Source: Zerene cesonia (taxonomy: Eukaryota; Arthropoda; Insecta; Lepidoptera; Pieridae). From it: a stretch of 64,000 nucleotides of DNA. Under the pieces are notes generated by a model, which did no database searches, had not been told where the DNA came from, and was given only the letters and a program-made list of their open reading frames with translations. Of this stretch, positions 10,401 to 22,705 are shown one piece after another. A program made the position numbers and the translations under genes. Position 1 is the stretch's first letter. Each line of letters begins with the position of its first letter. The stretch spans positions 4,907,990 through 4,971,989 of the forward strand of contig NC_052119.1 in NCBI RefSeq assembly GCF_012273895.1. The letters are read 5' to 3'.

Positions 10401-13400
10401 ACGATATACATGATGCTTCTATTGCAATTACTAAAATCGATGCAAGTGCCTTGTCTAAAGGTATTAATCGATTGGTACGCGGAGAATTTTCGTTATTCCC
10501 TCTCGACAGAAGGGTAATTAACCTAGAACGAGAAGGTATCTGCACAAATGATATAAATGGAATCCGAAAGCCTTTGAAGCCTGATATAATAGTTCAGCCC
10601 TCCATCATTTTACAAGCACAAATGACATTAGAGGTCTCGATAGGTTTTGTTGGATGTAGGCCAAAGGAATTATGCCTAAGTTTATCGAGATTATATTGTT
10701 TTGTCGATGATTCAAACACCGTCATAGCTGTGCTCCGTAAAATAACTGAGATAAACGATGAAATATTGGCCAGTTCGGAAATGGATAATTTATTAACGGG
10801 GTTTGTATTAGACACAGGTGATAAAGTGATTTTTTATGTGGAAGGAAGGCGGCATGGTCCTATTTTACAAATCTGGCACATGGCCGAAGATTTTTATTCT
10901 ACTATGAAGACCCTGTTTTCCTCTTCGTATACTTATGCAACACGGTTGTATCCAAGTGAGTATTGGAAAAAAATTGTAAAAAAAATTATTATTAAAAAAA
11001 ACCCACTTGTTATCAACAGAAAAGTCTTACCTGCTCTCTAACAGTATATATATATATTATTATTATTTGCTCTTATTTAGAATAATTATAAATAAGAAAA
11101 TAATTAAATCCTGGCGATCCTAATCAGAATAATATAAACTTATAAAATTATTCTATGACGAATCCTTGATAGTTGTGCCAAGTTTAAATTAAACCCTAAA
11201 GCTTAAAGAGGGTCAAAATCATGTTAAAAGAGTCGTTTACATACAAACATATTGGTAAAGCTTATAAAAGTGTGTGTAAAAACAATTTTAATCGCTACGT
11301 ACTTTTCTTTAGGTACATGTCCACCTTTTACTATTAAGCATTTTGACAAACTGCAAATCTGTTGTATGCACCTCTAGTATTTGCTGCCTCGTAAAACCTC
11401 AATACTCTAATAATTTTAAGTAATAATTAAGACCTTCATGGTTTAAGCCCTAGAAAAATGTGATAGGTTTCATTATTTTTAGTTTTTTTTTGCATTTGGT
11501 TTTTCAAAAACTCTGATAGTAGAATCCTATTTCGTTTATAATGTTCTTTATTTCAAATAATGAATAAGATTGCTCTGTGTCATTTCCTGAATGTAATAAA
11601 TCAACGTGTTTATATTTTCACACCATAATGGAGGTATATTTCAGATATGCTACTATCACCTATGCCATTCACCATATTAAAAATGTATGCGCCTTTATCA
11701 ATATTACTGGCATGTCCTCCAGTTTATGTGCATCCTACTTTACCATTACCGGCTCGATCCGTAAGTTGTATCGTACAATCGTAATTAAAGAACTAATTTT
11801 ATAAACATCTAACTGTTAAGTGGATGTTGCAATTTTAAATTGCGTGTTTGTATCTCATAATTAAAATAAAAGAGAAAATAGCTATGTTAACTGTTTCTTG
11901 AATCACTGTTTAAATGAAATCGTAAATTTCACAATAAGCATTGCTAATTATCAAAAACAAGCTTTTTCAAGTAATGCTTGTCTAAGATCGACCTTAATTC
12001 TATAACAATTCATATATATTACTCACGTAGAAAGCAATTCTATTCTACTCTTCTTGTATATAATGTAAAATTGTCTCATGCTCCTATAGAAAGTGAACTG
12101 GAAGTATAATATGTAGGTAATATATTCGTATTTTGCCAGTCATATTAATCATCTGCAAGGACCTGTTCACTTGAATGTTCATGATTTCTTCTTAATTAGT
12201 TCTTGTAATGAATTCCAAAACCATCATTACGTAGGTACGTACTACGGATATTCAATTTCGAATGAAATATTAAGAGATATAAGTGTAACAAACTGAGATA
12301 GTAAATATAGGTTAACACCAATTTGCAGGCATTGCTGAAGTTTGGTCGTTTACTAGCGAATAAATTGCGTTCGACACCATGCCGTAATGAGATGCCGTCT
12401 CCCGATGAATTATCTAGTTTTAGATGCGAGCTGTGTTCTCCACCGCGGCCCGGGTGCGCCTTCCGAGATGATATTAATTTGGGTAAAGACATATTAAATT
12501 TTTCAGGCGGATGGGTTACTTTTAATAATGTTTGCTGAAATTCAGAAATTATGCCTCAGCAATATAGTCTTGGTTGTTATAGATGTTCGTAAATGATAAA
12601 TCAGGAATTTAAGATATATAAAAACTGAAGGTTTTTTAAGGAAACCGTGGCCCCTTTACTTATGCGGCTCGACAGAACACAGTGGGATTTTAGTCCGTAG
12701 AAATCTAACATAACCCATGACATCTTCACCGCGGGAAGGAAGATTTCCCCGCTATAAAAAAAGGACCAAAATAACGTATGAACACATACAATTAACGAAA
12801 AAACGGTCTCATATACAATAACGCTCACGTAATATGTTTGGAAATAAGAATTCAACATTTGCGAAATATCTATTAATTGTACTTATAAAACAAGTTATAG
12901 TTTTTTTATCAGAATATTGCCTAAAGAATAATTTGACAATTTGAAATATTAAGAGGTATCTTGGTGACTTTCTACCGTCGCAAGTTTGTAGCATTAAGTT
13001 TTCAACACACTATAAAATTAATATCCTGAAGTATATCACAATTTTTTTGTGTTTTTCATTACCATCATTCATCATTATTATTCCGTGGTTCATAAACTTT
13101 CAGTATTACTAGTATAGTGTTATGTTATCTATGGTATTATTAAACGCGCCTTTAACTCACGTAAAGGAAGTTTTTTGTTAAGGAAATTTCTTTAGAAAAG
13201 CGTAGGTAAAGAAGGGTGTGGTGAAAAGTTTTATATCCTTACTTCATAAAAATGGACATTGAAACCTCGTATTTTAATTATGGCACATACAATTATTGAA
13301 TTCTTTTTATTTTTGCGTATTTTATTCTTGCGTATTTTTAAATTTCAGTACCGAATGCATCACAATCTCGAAGTGCCATACTTGAAAATATTTTTAAAAA

Positions 13401-13428
13401 GGGGCCCAGTAAAAATTGTGAAAAATAA
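7191..13428 (+). CDS. Ten-exon gene, CFAP92 (KIAA1257, DUF4550)-like cilia/flagella protein
   Basis: Exons: 7191-7424, 7621-7784, 8238-8524, 8949-9140, 9792-9963, 10078-10252, 10319-10955, 11645-11760, 12329-12482 and 13349-13428. All are bounded by GT/AG and all phases join, giving about 736 residues. The N-terminal third (residues 25-230) mixes beta-rich stretches with a YLPELKFGERRYFGD segment. Next comes an acidic linker (EEEIEPEPEE), then a KLKFEINLSG...GEMIVLISSNNLP...LPIIFVNVETLSDIP block that suggests a C2-like sandwich. The large exon 7 has LLTGFVLDTGDKVIFYVEGR. The last exons have CPPVYVHPTLPLPARSALLK and PSPDELSSF. This layout fits my memory of CFAP92, an axoneme protein, but I could not search. 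The function is inferred; the gene structure is well supported. Expression in testis would be expected if it is ciliary. Confidence 0.6.
7621..7784 (+). CDS. CFAP92-like gene, exon 2
   Basis: The acceptor ATCAATTCAG ends at 7620 and the donor AA|GTAAAT is at 7785. Only the phase-0 frame is open throughout: IWCGMQYGWVRTWQFLERRW and so on, to TPTFGFGALSA. The phase-2 end (AA+T = Asn) joins exon 3 correctly. Confidence 0.75.
8238..8524 (+). CDS. CFAP92-like gene, exon 3 (3' end uncertain)
   Basis: The acceptor TTTATTTTAAG ends at 8237. The segments VEVYLPELKFGERRYFGDVI and DAFIQHIIWSSVNEFIPQ are protein-like. I end it at TTC|GTATGA (phase 1), which matches exon 4 from 8949. An alternative donor (TC|GTATTC near 8574, phase 2) would pair with the acceptor TATCAG at 8955 and add about 15 residues. 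Without either splice the frame stops at 8619. Confidence 0.65.
8949..9140 (+). CDS. CFAP92-like gene, exon 4 (acidic/basic linker)
   Basis: The acceptor GATTAG ends at 8948 (or ATCAG at 8955). The 63 codons include an acidic run EEEIEPEPEE, a charged SRDRRESKFPKDKKK stretch, and LKFEINLSG at the donor G|GTGACG. If the donor is ignored, the frame runs into a hydrophobic tail and stops at 9199. I read that as intron, because the phase-1 splice restores a long open frame. Confidence 0.65.
9792..9963 (+). CDS. CFAP92-like gene, exon 5
   Basis: The acceptor AATTTTAG ends at 9791 and the donor AG|GTATTT is at 9964. The 56 codons include VGRITQFNTIGDRPAELGEM and LPIIFVNVETLSDIPVEEL, a strand-rich block with a C2-domain look. 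Phase 1 in, phase 2 out. Confidence 0.75.
10078..10252 (+). CDS. CFAP92-like gene, exon 6
   Basis: The acceptor ATTCAAG ends at 10077; its pyrimidine tract is weak. The donor GAG|GTAGTT is at 10253. It reads ISQLYTRWKIAHEVHDSD and so on, to HVTSSFLDNPFEIE. The split codon AG+G (Arg) and the phase-0 end both fit the neighbouring exons. Confidence 0.75.
10319..10955 (+). CDS. CFAP92-like gene, exon 7 (largest)
   Basis: The acceptor ATTTTCAG ends at 10318 and the strong donor CCAA|GTGAGT is at 10956. The 212 codons carry the most distinctive segments: PLDRRVINLEREGICTND, MTLEVSIGFVGCRPKELC, LLTGFVLDTGDKVIFYVEGR and IWHMAEDFYSTMKTLFSSS. The open frame continues to 11041 past the donor, but that extension is Lys/Ile-rich intron-like sequence. 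Confidence 0.85.
11645..11760 (+). CDS. CFAP92-like gene, exon 8
   Basis: The acceptor TATATTTCAG ends at 11644 and the strong donor CC|GTAAGT is at 11761. The 38 codons read MLLSPMPFTILKMYAPLSIL, then CPPVYVHPTLPLPARS. The phase-1 entry frame differs from the longest ORF here, which starts at 11577; only this frame joins exons 7 and 9. Confidence 0.75.
12329..12482 (+). CDS. CFAP92-like gene, exon 9
   Basis: The acceptor AATTTGCAG ends at 12328 and the donor G|GTAAAG is at 12483. It codes ALLKFGRLLANKLRSTPC, PSPDELSSF and a Cys/Pro-rich stretch. It is locally GC-richer than its flanks. Phase 0 in, phase 1 out. Confidence 0.75.
13349..13428 (+). CDS. CFAP92-like gene, exon 10 (tentative last exon)
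   Basis: The acceptor AAATTTCAG ends at 13348. The phase required by exon 9 gives PNASQSRSAILENIFKKGP and a stop at 13426-13428. AATAAA follows at 13444. A rival reading in phase 0 stays open to a donor-like AAG|GTATCT near 13471, but it needs a different exon 9 donor. Confidence 0.45.
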
Positions 13429-14476
13429 TGAAAAATTGCTACAAAATAAACACGATGACTTGCAAAAAGGTATCTTTCATTAAACCATAGTAACAGTTTT
13501 AATAACCTCTTTCGGAAACGTGAAATTAAATGCACTGGATTAGTGTTTGCGCAGGAAGTCAACATTTTAACGTTGGACACGATTGCTTGAAGTTAAAATA
13601 ATTTGAAGCACAAACACGGTCTAGTTCTGATTACCCTGCCTGGATAGCCTACGGTTAGTGCTTACTGAGTTGTAATTACAGCTTTCATTGTTAAGTATGA
13701 AACGCGGTTTCATGACCATTTGCATCTGAGTTGAAGTCTATTCAAGCGTAGATCGAATTATTTTCTGTTGTTTGATTATTAATGATAGACAACTGCTACT
13801 CTTTTATAATTCCCGACGAAAAAGACTGAAAGTCGAATACGTTTCAATCCAACTCCTTCAACAGTGTTTTCAAATGAATTAGCTTGCTTCACTAGCGAAG
13901 TACTATGCAAAAATTTAAAATTCAAGATGGCCGACAACACAAAATGGAATCGGAGGGTTTTATTTCATTTTAGCAATTTAAGTATATAAGCAGCATTTGC
14001 TTAAAACGGTATTTTCGTTTATATTATAAGATAATTGTATGATGTTAATTCGTTCAATGGTAATCGTGTGAAGTAGAACTTCTCGTAGGTACGCAAGGTG
14101 AAATAATTTAAGGCAAAGTAAGTGAATAATTGTACGAAAATTTGTGCATACTTAGTTGAGTTTGTCGCAAATGTTTTAAGCTTGTTTGAATTAACTTTAC
14201 CGAGTTGATATGTTCTAACGAGAGTTGAATTTTACTGGGTTAATATGATTAAAAATTGTTTCAGAAGCGTTTTATGTTTTGTTGTTTTGGAAATTGGATA
14301 ATTAAATGTATGTGAAATTGTTGCTAGTGAACGGGTTGACCGTGACTGTACTCCAATTAGAAAGCAGAAACTGGACTTGGTACTATAAGGTCCTCAATAT
14401 GTATTTAGGTTACTTATGAATACTATTTATGAATACATACCGCCATTACGTAATGAACTCTCATTGAGCATTCAGG
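13429..14476. other. 3' flank of the CFAP92-like gene; no feature seen
   Basis: AT-rich sequence with the presumed polyadenylation signal at 13444 and no supported ORF or repeat up to the SINE-A junction copy. Confidence 0.5.
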
Positions 14477-14596
14477 CGTTTCAACGGTACCGCGAAGGAC
14501 ACAGGATCGATTCCCGCATCGTTATCGATTTTTTTCTATTCTCATAAAAAATTTAATTTATAAAACATTTGAATGCTATAAAACTAAAAATTAAAA
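14477..14596 (+). mobile_element. SINE-A copy 3: tRNA 3' half joined to tail and body start
   Basis: A B-box region (AGGATCGATTCCC, 14503-14515) is followed by the T-rich tail and then directly by the first bases of the SINE-A body (TTTATAAAACATTTGAATGC). This is the same tail-to-body order as at the 5' ends of copies 1 and 2, but with the tRNA-like half better preserved. The rest of the body is missing. Confidence 0.6.
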
Positions 14597-14628
14597 GTGC
14601 CTTCAATATGTGCTTATAAATTAACTCA

Positions 14629-14798
14629 TCTATAATATAATATTATAAAGCTGAAGAGTTTGTTTGTTTGTTTGAACGCACTAATCTCAGGATCAACTGG
14701 TCTGATTTGAAAAATTCTTTCAGGTTTAGATAGATAAATTATTGAGGAAGGTTATAGGCTATATATGAACCACGGGCGAAGCCGGGTCGGACCGCTAG
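14629..14798 (+). mobile_element. Short non-autonomous Helitron, both ends intact
   Basis: A|TCTATAATATAATATTATAA at the 5' end. The 3' end is CGGGCGAAGCCGGG, then CTAG (14795-14798) before T. It has a GTTTGTTTGTTTG run near the 5' end, as in 49069-49729, of which it is probably an internally deleted relative (170 bp against 661 bp). Confidence 0.8.
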
Positions 14799-17700
14799 TC
14801 GTATATAAAATTTCAAATTCCACTTCTATCTCAGTCAAAATGAGTGTAAGCGTAAGTATGTAATATAAATATACACGAACATGAACAGATAAGTTATCTA
14901 CAGGTACCATAAATATGATTCTTATAAAGTCCGTTTGAACCACTGGTTTGTAGCATTACATTTGTTTATTGCGCGGCGAGCGAGCATTATGCATCGTCGG
15001 ATATTAAACGATTTGCAATGTTAAAGCGGGTAAGGCTTTTAACCCACAAATGAGAATATTTTTTATACTAAGTATTGACATTTATTGTTGGCTCGGTACT
15101 AATAAGGAAAATGCATGTTATTGAGTAGGTAAGTTCTGAATTTTCTTAATTTACTAGTATTTGGATATGTGATTTAACTCGGTGGCTAATATGTATACTA
15201 TTAGTACATATTTAAAATAAAATTAAACAAGATATACATTTCACGAGGAAGAGAAAATTAAATAGTTGCAGGAACAGTATTACTTTTGCGTTCAATTTAA
15301 TTTGAATTGAAGAACTATTTCTTTAGATAGGAGAATGTTATATAGGAGAAGGTCTTCGTCACATTGGTTAATTAGATTAAAGTAAATAATGAGTCTTTAT
15401 TTGAGTTATATAATATCTTGAAAAACTAGTCTTATAAATGTATACTAGAACAAGATCTTATACCCTAGAAAACAATAGATTCTTGGAAAAATGTGAATAT
15501 GACGCGTAATTTCTCAAGGCATCGCCATTCCCAGTTAAACAATAATATGTTCACGATAAATGCATTCGTTTATGTTAAAACAATGCTGCTGTACATTTTT
15601 ATTTTCATCGCAAATACTTTATGGCTGTTTATCTCGCAACTAAAATGGCTTTCGGATGTTGCGGACGGAAACGGTCGCTTATTTACGATTAATGTGCATT
15701 GTAAAATGTTATCCTGATTTTTGCGCTTATAGAATTTTTAAAGTGCATTCGTGTGAACATTAAGAACGGACAGTTGTCGCAAAATGAAACTAAGACTGAT
15801 TGAAATAACAATAAGGTATCAAATTCTAAAAATTAGTATTTAATGTAAATTAGGTAGCTGAAACTCTGTCATTTAAAACTGAAAAAAAAAATTGACGGAA
15901 ATTAGAACCAATTGATACCTCAATAACCAATTGAGGTATTCATTAATTCAAGATATGATAAATGCAAAAGTGATGTTTTACAATAGATATATCAAATAAC
16001 AAAACGCTCAAATTTATATATATTTCATAATGACTATGCCAATATAACTAATAAAGAAGATAAGACTCAATTTAAAATGTGAATTAAACAGGGTGTGCAA
16101 AGATTGGCTTCATTCCGTTCTCTGTACCAAGCGCTGTTTACAAACTAAATACGTTCCAGGTATTTGAACTATCCCTAAGGCGCTGCGGTTACCTTTACGG
16201 TCTATCCGAGGGCTAATTACAAAATAATATGAGCTTACGTAGATAAATTGGCTTGTTAGCCACGTTTTTGTGGAGTGTAAGGTTAGTGTTATAATTCAGA
16301 AAAGGTACATTTTAAATGGTCGACTCTTTATCTCTCTTGTTTTTATAAGAAATAATACGTTTATTTCTAAATTTAACGGTTTACGTCAGACAGTTGTTAA
16401 TTATATACTGTACTGTATTTTTGTTAAATAATGTTAAATACAATTGTTATGCTGAGAGGAATTCACAATTCCTTATTTATATCCGGTCAAAGTAGATTTA
16501 TAAAAGTGTAAAATTAGCATAAGGCTGAATATGTTTGCTATTGAATTGAAGACAACATATAAAGGAAGAAAGAAAGAGAACGTTGTAACAACGTAAAAAT
16601 AATGATAAAAAGACATTCCTTCCACGTTTTTGTTACTTTCTTAATTATTATAAAACTATTATCAAAGGTACACATAAGGTAAGTCTTATAAAATTAGTCT
16701 CCATAACTTCAGATCTGGGTTACATATTATAAGCCTAGTTGTGTAGTAATTTACCGAGAGCGAATTGGCTTCGCTGGCATGATAGTACACTAGTTAAACT
16801 TAATTCCACAGATACCGATCTGACACGTTACGCTGAATTAATATAAGTATTATAAAACTAGACTGTGACATATTGCAATAGGCTTTAAAATCCGCTGGCA
16901 AATTCGTCCAAACAACCTACACGGTCATTGAGTAATACAAAACACAATTTTGAAAGTTTAAAGGGCTACTCTGTAATGATAAGAAGTACTTTTCGGTTTA
17001 ATTATACAATATAGAATTTAACAAAGATTTGTGCCCACGATGTTTTAATTAATTATTTTACCTTTTTCTTAATGACGCTGTCGTCATTAAGGAAGCGGAA
17101 ATTCGTTATTTATTTCGATAGAACAATATGCCCCAAGCCAAAAATTGTGTATTTTTTTAATGTTCCTTCAATTAGCACTTCGTTTCTCGACGTATCATCG
17201 TATACATTATTATGGAATACCGATATCATGAATGTTATTTTTGTAGGGGATAATCTTTTGGAAGTGCTGATCCGATAATGAGAATTCTTTTATTAACAGA
17301 AAGCTCACCTAATAAGGATTGACATTCGTACTATTTTCTATCCCGATATTCGTTTTTTATTAAACTTCGCTTTAAAAACTTTTATTAAACGCCCTACAAC
17401 CTCCCAAACTGGATGACATGTAGGTAAATAACTAATACTAATGTGGTAAATGCGAAAGGGTGCTTCCTTGTTTTTCATTTGTTAGTTTTAGCGATTTATG
17501 ATATGATTTTTGTTTTTGGAGAAAGGTAGACACAAGAGAGCAATGCAATTTTTACCGCGGAGTAACATCTCATTCTCATAGGAATTTCCTTTCAAACTGC
17601 GGGCGAAGCCGCGGGTGGAAACCTTGTCTTACTTATATCGTAACCCTAACGTAAACGGAGCCTTAACCCATTCAATTTAACTTTCTAAGGCGGGTTATCG

Positions 17701-19089
17701 ATCTAATCGGTCGGAATAGATGGGCATGCTTCAGACCAGTAATTTTCACGCTAAAACTGTCGTTTATACATGGCCACATTATAAGTTTCACAGAAGCTTG
17801 TAATAACATCATCATCTCTATTATATTGGCTCTGAAATAGCCATTGCCTTGTTTATTGGGTATAAGAATTAGATAAGAACAATTAAACAATTTAAAGAAC
17901 AATATAGCAAGAATATATTCTATTTAGATTACTTAACAGTTAAAAGAAAAAAATAAAAAATAGAAATTTGTTATCCAGCATAGATAATAAAAATCGGGAA
18001 TATCATCAGCAAGCAGTGAAACCAGAACTTAAAGATGTCATAGTTTATAGGTATTTATTGTAAGATATTACCACAGATAACATAATACTTATATTGCAAA
18101 ATATTGAACGATTCGTGCAATGTTCAGGCTGTCTATTTTAAACTATTTATAGACGTGAATAGCTTCAAGGTTGCAAGAAATAGTCGTTATCTAAGGAGAT
18201 ATATCATAAAAGAGAGGATTATAAAAATTAATATCGTTCAATATAAGACGGTTTGGAGATACCAAAACACTAGAGAGCCATTAGAGAGCACACACGATCT
18301 TAGTCTAGTGATTAATGTTTGCAGAGACGCTATAGCTTCGACTGCGGACAAACGGCCATTGTCATTTATTGCCTAGTTACCAGCTTGTCTCAGTTCCGTA
18401 TTCAAGAGCTATGAGATACTGTGTTATTAGCAAATGACACTACATGCGCTAAGTTTGAACGTAATTATACTAATACGACTCACTTTGGCCGCTTTAGAAC
18501 CATTATCTGCTTCAGACACCCCTTTCATTGTCGTCTTTTGAAGAAAATTGCGAAGTCAAATGCATTTGAGAGAATTTAGTAATTCCGATCTTACTGACGT
18601 ATTATCTCCGAGAGATTTGAAAAAAGAATTATTTTATTTATTGCGGAAAACAGATTTAATACAAAATCTAATTACGTAATACAGAATATATGTACTCACT
18701 ATGGATATAGCTGGTTTCTCAATATCAGTATCAAGTACAGCCGATACAAATAATAATTACGCGAATAATTCATTTAAATATAAGTATAGAAGGTCATAGG
18801 AAATATTTAAAATTTTAGGAGGGAAAACTTCGTGTAGAATGTTAATACTTTCCAGGTACCTATTACGTATATAAATATTGTATTTAGTTAGTTTAGAAGT
18901 CACAAATAGTATTTATAAACATATCAGCCTTTAGTGTTTTGCAGAAATGGAGTCATCGAGGGCATAGTAGTGACTCATAATAGTATTAGTCGTTTTTTTT
19001 TTCAATTTTACATTTAAATACCAGGAATGTTTTGTTATCCTTTTATTTAACACTATCGAACGAAAATATCTCTTAAAATTAATATTTTA
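14799..19089. other. Long non-coding stretch; nothing firm
   Basis: No exon pair with matching splice phases was found. A Helitron tail fragment (GCGGGCGAAGCCGCGGG) lies near 17598. ORFs at 15493, 17072 and 18104 are AT-biased with no recognisable motif. A 10-bp hairpin (ATACCTCAAT, loop, ATTGAGGTAT) lies near 15915-15940. Confidence 0.5.
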
Positions 19090-19287
19090 CTAGCTGCGCC
19101 CCGCGGTTTCACCCGCGCAAGTCCGTATCCCGTAGGAATACCGGGATAAAAAGTTGCCTATATGTTATTCCAGTTGTCCAGCTATCTACGTAGCAAATTT
19201 AATTGCAGCCGGTTCAATAGATTTTGCGTGAAAGAGCAACAAACACACACGTCCTTACAAACATTCGCATTTATGATATTAGTAGGA
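19090..19287 (-). mobile_element. Non-autonomous Helitron, both ends intact
   Basis: On the minus strand A|TCCTACTAATATCATAAATG starts it and it ends GCGGGTGAAACCGCGGGGCG, then CAGCTAG|T. It has the family interior: CTCTTTCACGC-like, GATAGCTGGACAACTGGAAT, then TTTTTATCCCGGTATTCCT. Length 198 bp. Confidence 0.85.
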
Positions 19288-19889
19288 TTGCTCGATAAAA
19301 CATATAGGTATGAATAAAAAATTATTATGACAAAGCCAGAACTTGACACATCGTGTCATAGTATATGGATAAAGTATACCATAAAATGCTTAGATTGTTG
19401 GATGTACTTTCCTTCGTTTATTTTATACAATAAAGATTTTCTATCTCCGGACACGTTTGAAGATCAATTTTAAAGTGTAGGTATAGATTTAGTCATGATT
19501 AAAAACTGCACTAAAATGTCCAATTCACTAAGGAAAAAAACGAGTATTAAAAATTCCTCTCAACGTTACGTAGAATGATAGAAACAGATGCTTACTAGAT
19601 GAAAGCTTAGATTGATAATTGAGATGGAATATTAACGCTCCACTTGCTTTTAGGTCAATCTTTAGAAATTAAAATATTTCACATGAGCGAACAGGAAAAA
19701 TATTTCATTGGAATTTTCTAGATCAGCACTTATCAATTTTAAGCGAAAAAATTTAAACTAGGTATTTGAATTGTATAGGTGTGATATGAATATTTAAATT
19801 GACAGTTTTTTACTGATTATCAGTATATATATATGGGTTACTTAGATGTTTTATATTACTTTATCATATTATATAGTATATTTTATTAT

Positions 19890-20108
19890 TGGGCGTCGAG
19901 CAGGCTTCGGCACGAATTTAGCAAGTAAGCATTGGGGTTGCCGTAGTAGCTTTATTCATAATCACCGTGAAATAGTGTCCATTTCTTTATTTTCGTTGAC
20001 AATCCTTTCTTTGATCCTTTTTTCCTTAAAAGCAGTTAACGAATTTGCAGTATGTACTTACCATCAAGCGGCGATCAGCTCATTTGCCCGCCGTGACATA
20101 AAATAAAA
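19890..20108 (+). mobile_element. SINE-C copy, diverged
   Basis: It starts with the family phrase GTCGAGCAGGCTTCGGCACG and ends with CTTACCATCAAGCGGC, then CCGTGACATAAAATAAAAA. The middle is shortened relative to 56656-57011. Confidence 0.65.
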
Positions 20109-20239
20109 ACCCGCGCTTTGACATAAAAAGTGCGAGTCGAATTCACAGATATTATATATGTAAAAATTATGTTATTTTTAATTAGTTGCAGCAATTGCTG
20201 TACTTTTGAAGTGGCTTAAAAGTTGTTATTATTTCCCAG

Positions 20240-20370
20240 CTCCGAGCGACAATAGATCTGACAGCATTTGACATAAATGTCAGCTGTATACCTTAACGTG
20301 TTCATGAAATAAAGATCTAGACAGATAGACAGACTGACAAAAGTGATCTAATAAGGGTTTCGTGTTCAGT
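20240..20370 (+). repeat. Interspersed repeat with ACAGACAGAC-type phrase, copy 1
   Basis: It contains GACAGATAGACAGACTGACA, then GTGATCTAATAAGGGTTTCGT. The same wording occurs at 44270-44375 and reversed at 58250-58415. I know it as a common lepidopteran interspersed motif but cannot name the element. Confidence 0.5.
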
Positions 20371-21705
20371 TTCGTGAGGTTCACCGCCGACAATTCTTAA
20401 GATACCAAAACTCTAGTTTCGAAGTTTTGCTCTGCTTTATTAATTGGTTTATCCACATATTCAGTAATGTACCGAAGCTACATGTTTATTAAATTCAATT
20501 CATAATTCTTGTTCATTTCTATTATAAAATAGATGGATTACACAGCTAATTAAGTAATCTATACGTATGGTATATATTGTATAATTGATTGACAGGAAGT
20601 TGTTACAAACATTGATGGGAGCTTCGTCTTTACAATATCTCATTAGTTTGACGTTCGTTCAGTTCATGTTTCGAGACGATTTCAATATAAAATAAAGAGC
20701 TTTAAAGGAAATAAATCGATTGACTTGCACCGTTGATGGATTGCTTCGACCCTTTCCCATTAAAAAACTGGCTACTACAACGAATATTGATTAAATAAAT
20801 AAATAGGGACTTTATACAGGTGTCCCGCAGATGGTGTACTATGGTCAATGAAAGAAAGAAAGAAAGAAAGAAAAAAATACATTTATTTATATAAGGTAAA
20901 AAAAAATGATCTAATTTACAACACACTAAATAAACCTTATATAAACGGGAGATCCACTCAGTGTAAAAGAGTCTAAGCCCATTAAAGGAACTTAGACTCT
21001 CCACTGATTTTCAGTGGATACCACATTGACCCCCTGACAGTGGCAGCGTACATCTAAAAGTAAGAAGCAATAACAATAAAAAAATATATATATATGTAAT
21101 AATAATAAAATATAAGTACAGTAATATAAAATAATGTATAATTTAATATAAATACCCAATTTACAATAATTAAATATAAATATAAACGAATAAACAATAC
21201 CAATACCAGTATGATACATAAATAAATAAATTAAGCCTAAAAACTACAGCATCAATACCGGACAGTCACATGCTTGGTGTCTCAACCCCAATGTTATCTA
21301 TAGTTTTAGTTAGTTAAGTTGACGTACAACAAAAGATTAATCCTTACCTCCTATGAATGATTTTGAAGATATAAATTTGAAGAAAATAAATAATAAAAAG
21401 ACATCAAAATATAAAGTCGTGCATTGATTTAATTTTAGTCTCCCTGGGTAAGTTTCTAATTTTATTTTTAAAGATGTTTATGTTGTGTAATATCCGAGTT
21501 AAAGGATCAAGTGAAATACAGATATCATATACCTTAGACTCATCTGTTTGAATTTATTTGCATGATGAAAGAAAGTTTTGGAGCCTTCAATAGACCTCCA
21601 ATAAATTGAATGGAGGGATCAGTGCCTTTACATAAGATATGCACTCATTATGTTAAGTAATACGAGTATTCTATGCCTTTAACAAATAATCTCATTGTGA
21701 GGTAA
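20371..21705. other. Non-coding stretch with GAAA microsatellite and hairpins
   Basis: A (GAAA)n run lies at about 20848-20869. Nested hairpins lie at 20950-21030: AGAGTCTAAG with CTTAGACTCT, and CCACTGA-TTTT-TCAGTGG. It runs into the 1000-N gap. No supported coding sequence. Confidence 0.5.
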
Positions 21706-22705
21706 NNNNNNNNNNNNNNNNNNNNNNNNNNNNNNNNNNNNNNNNNNNNNNNNNNNNNNNNNNNNNNNNNNNNNNNNNNNNNNNNNNNNNNNNNNNNNNN
21801 NNNNNNNNNNNNNNNNNNNNNNNNNNNNNNNNNNNNNNNNNNNNNNNNNNNNNNNNNNNNNNNNNNNNNNNNNNNNNNNNNNNNNNNNNNNNNNNNNNNN
21901 NNNNNNNNNNNNNNNNNNNNNNNNNNNNNNNNNNNNNNNNNNNNNNNNNNNNNNNNNNNNNNNNNNNNNNNNNNNNNNNNNNNNNNNNNNNNNNNNNNNN
22001 NNNNNNNNNNNNNNNNNNNNNNNNNNNNNNNNNNNNNNNNNNNNNNNNNNNNNNNNNNNNNNNNNNNNNNNNNNNNNNNNNNNNNNNNNNNNNNNNNNNN
22101 NNNNNNNNNNNNNNNNNNNNNNNNNNNNNNNNNNNNNNNNNNNNNNNNNNNNNNNNNNNNNNNNNNNNNNNNNNNNNNNNNNNNNNNNNNNNNNNNNNNN
22201 NNNNNNNNNNNNNNNNNNNNNNNNNNNNNNNNNNNNNNNNNNNNNNNNNNNNNNNNNNNNNNNNNNNNNNNNNNNNNNNNNNNNNNNNNNNNNNNNNNNN
22301 NNNNNNNNNNNNNNNNNNNNNNNNNNNNNNNNNNNNNNNNNNNNNNNNNNNNNNNNNNNNNNNNNNNNNNNNNNNNNNNNNNNNNNNNNNNNNNNNNNNN
22401 NNNNNNNNNNNNNNNNNNNNNNNNNNNNNNNNNNNNNNNNNNNNNNNNNNNNNNNNNNNNNNNNNNNNNNNNNNNNNNNNNNNNNNNNNNNNNNNNNNNN
22501 NNNNNNNNNNNNNNNNNNNNNNNNNNNNNNNNNNNNNNNNNNNNNNNNNNNNNNNNNNNNNNNNNNNNNNNNNNNNNNNNNNNNNNNNNNNNNNNNNNNN
22601 NNNNNNNNNNNNNNNNNNNNNNNNNNNNNNNNNNNNNNNNNNNNNNNNNNNNNNNNNNNNNNNNNNNNNNNNNNNNNNNNNNNNNNNNNNNNNNNNNNNN
22701 NNNNN
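21706..22705. other. Assembly gap (1000 N)
   Basis: Exactly 1000 N, a round number that suggests a scaffold gap of unknown true size. Confidence 0.99.

Noticed and set aside
12196..12492. Minus-strand ORF over exon 9
   Set aside because: Antisense of a plus-strand exon with good splice sites and correct phase.
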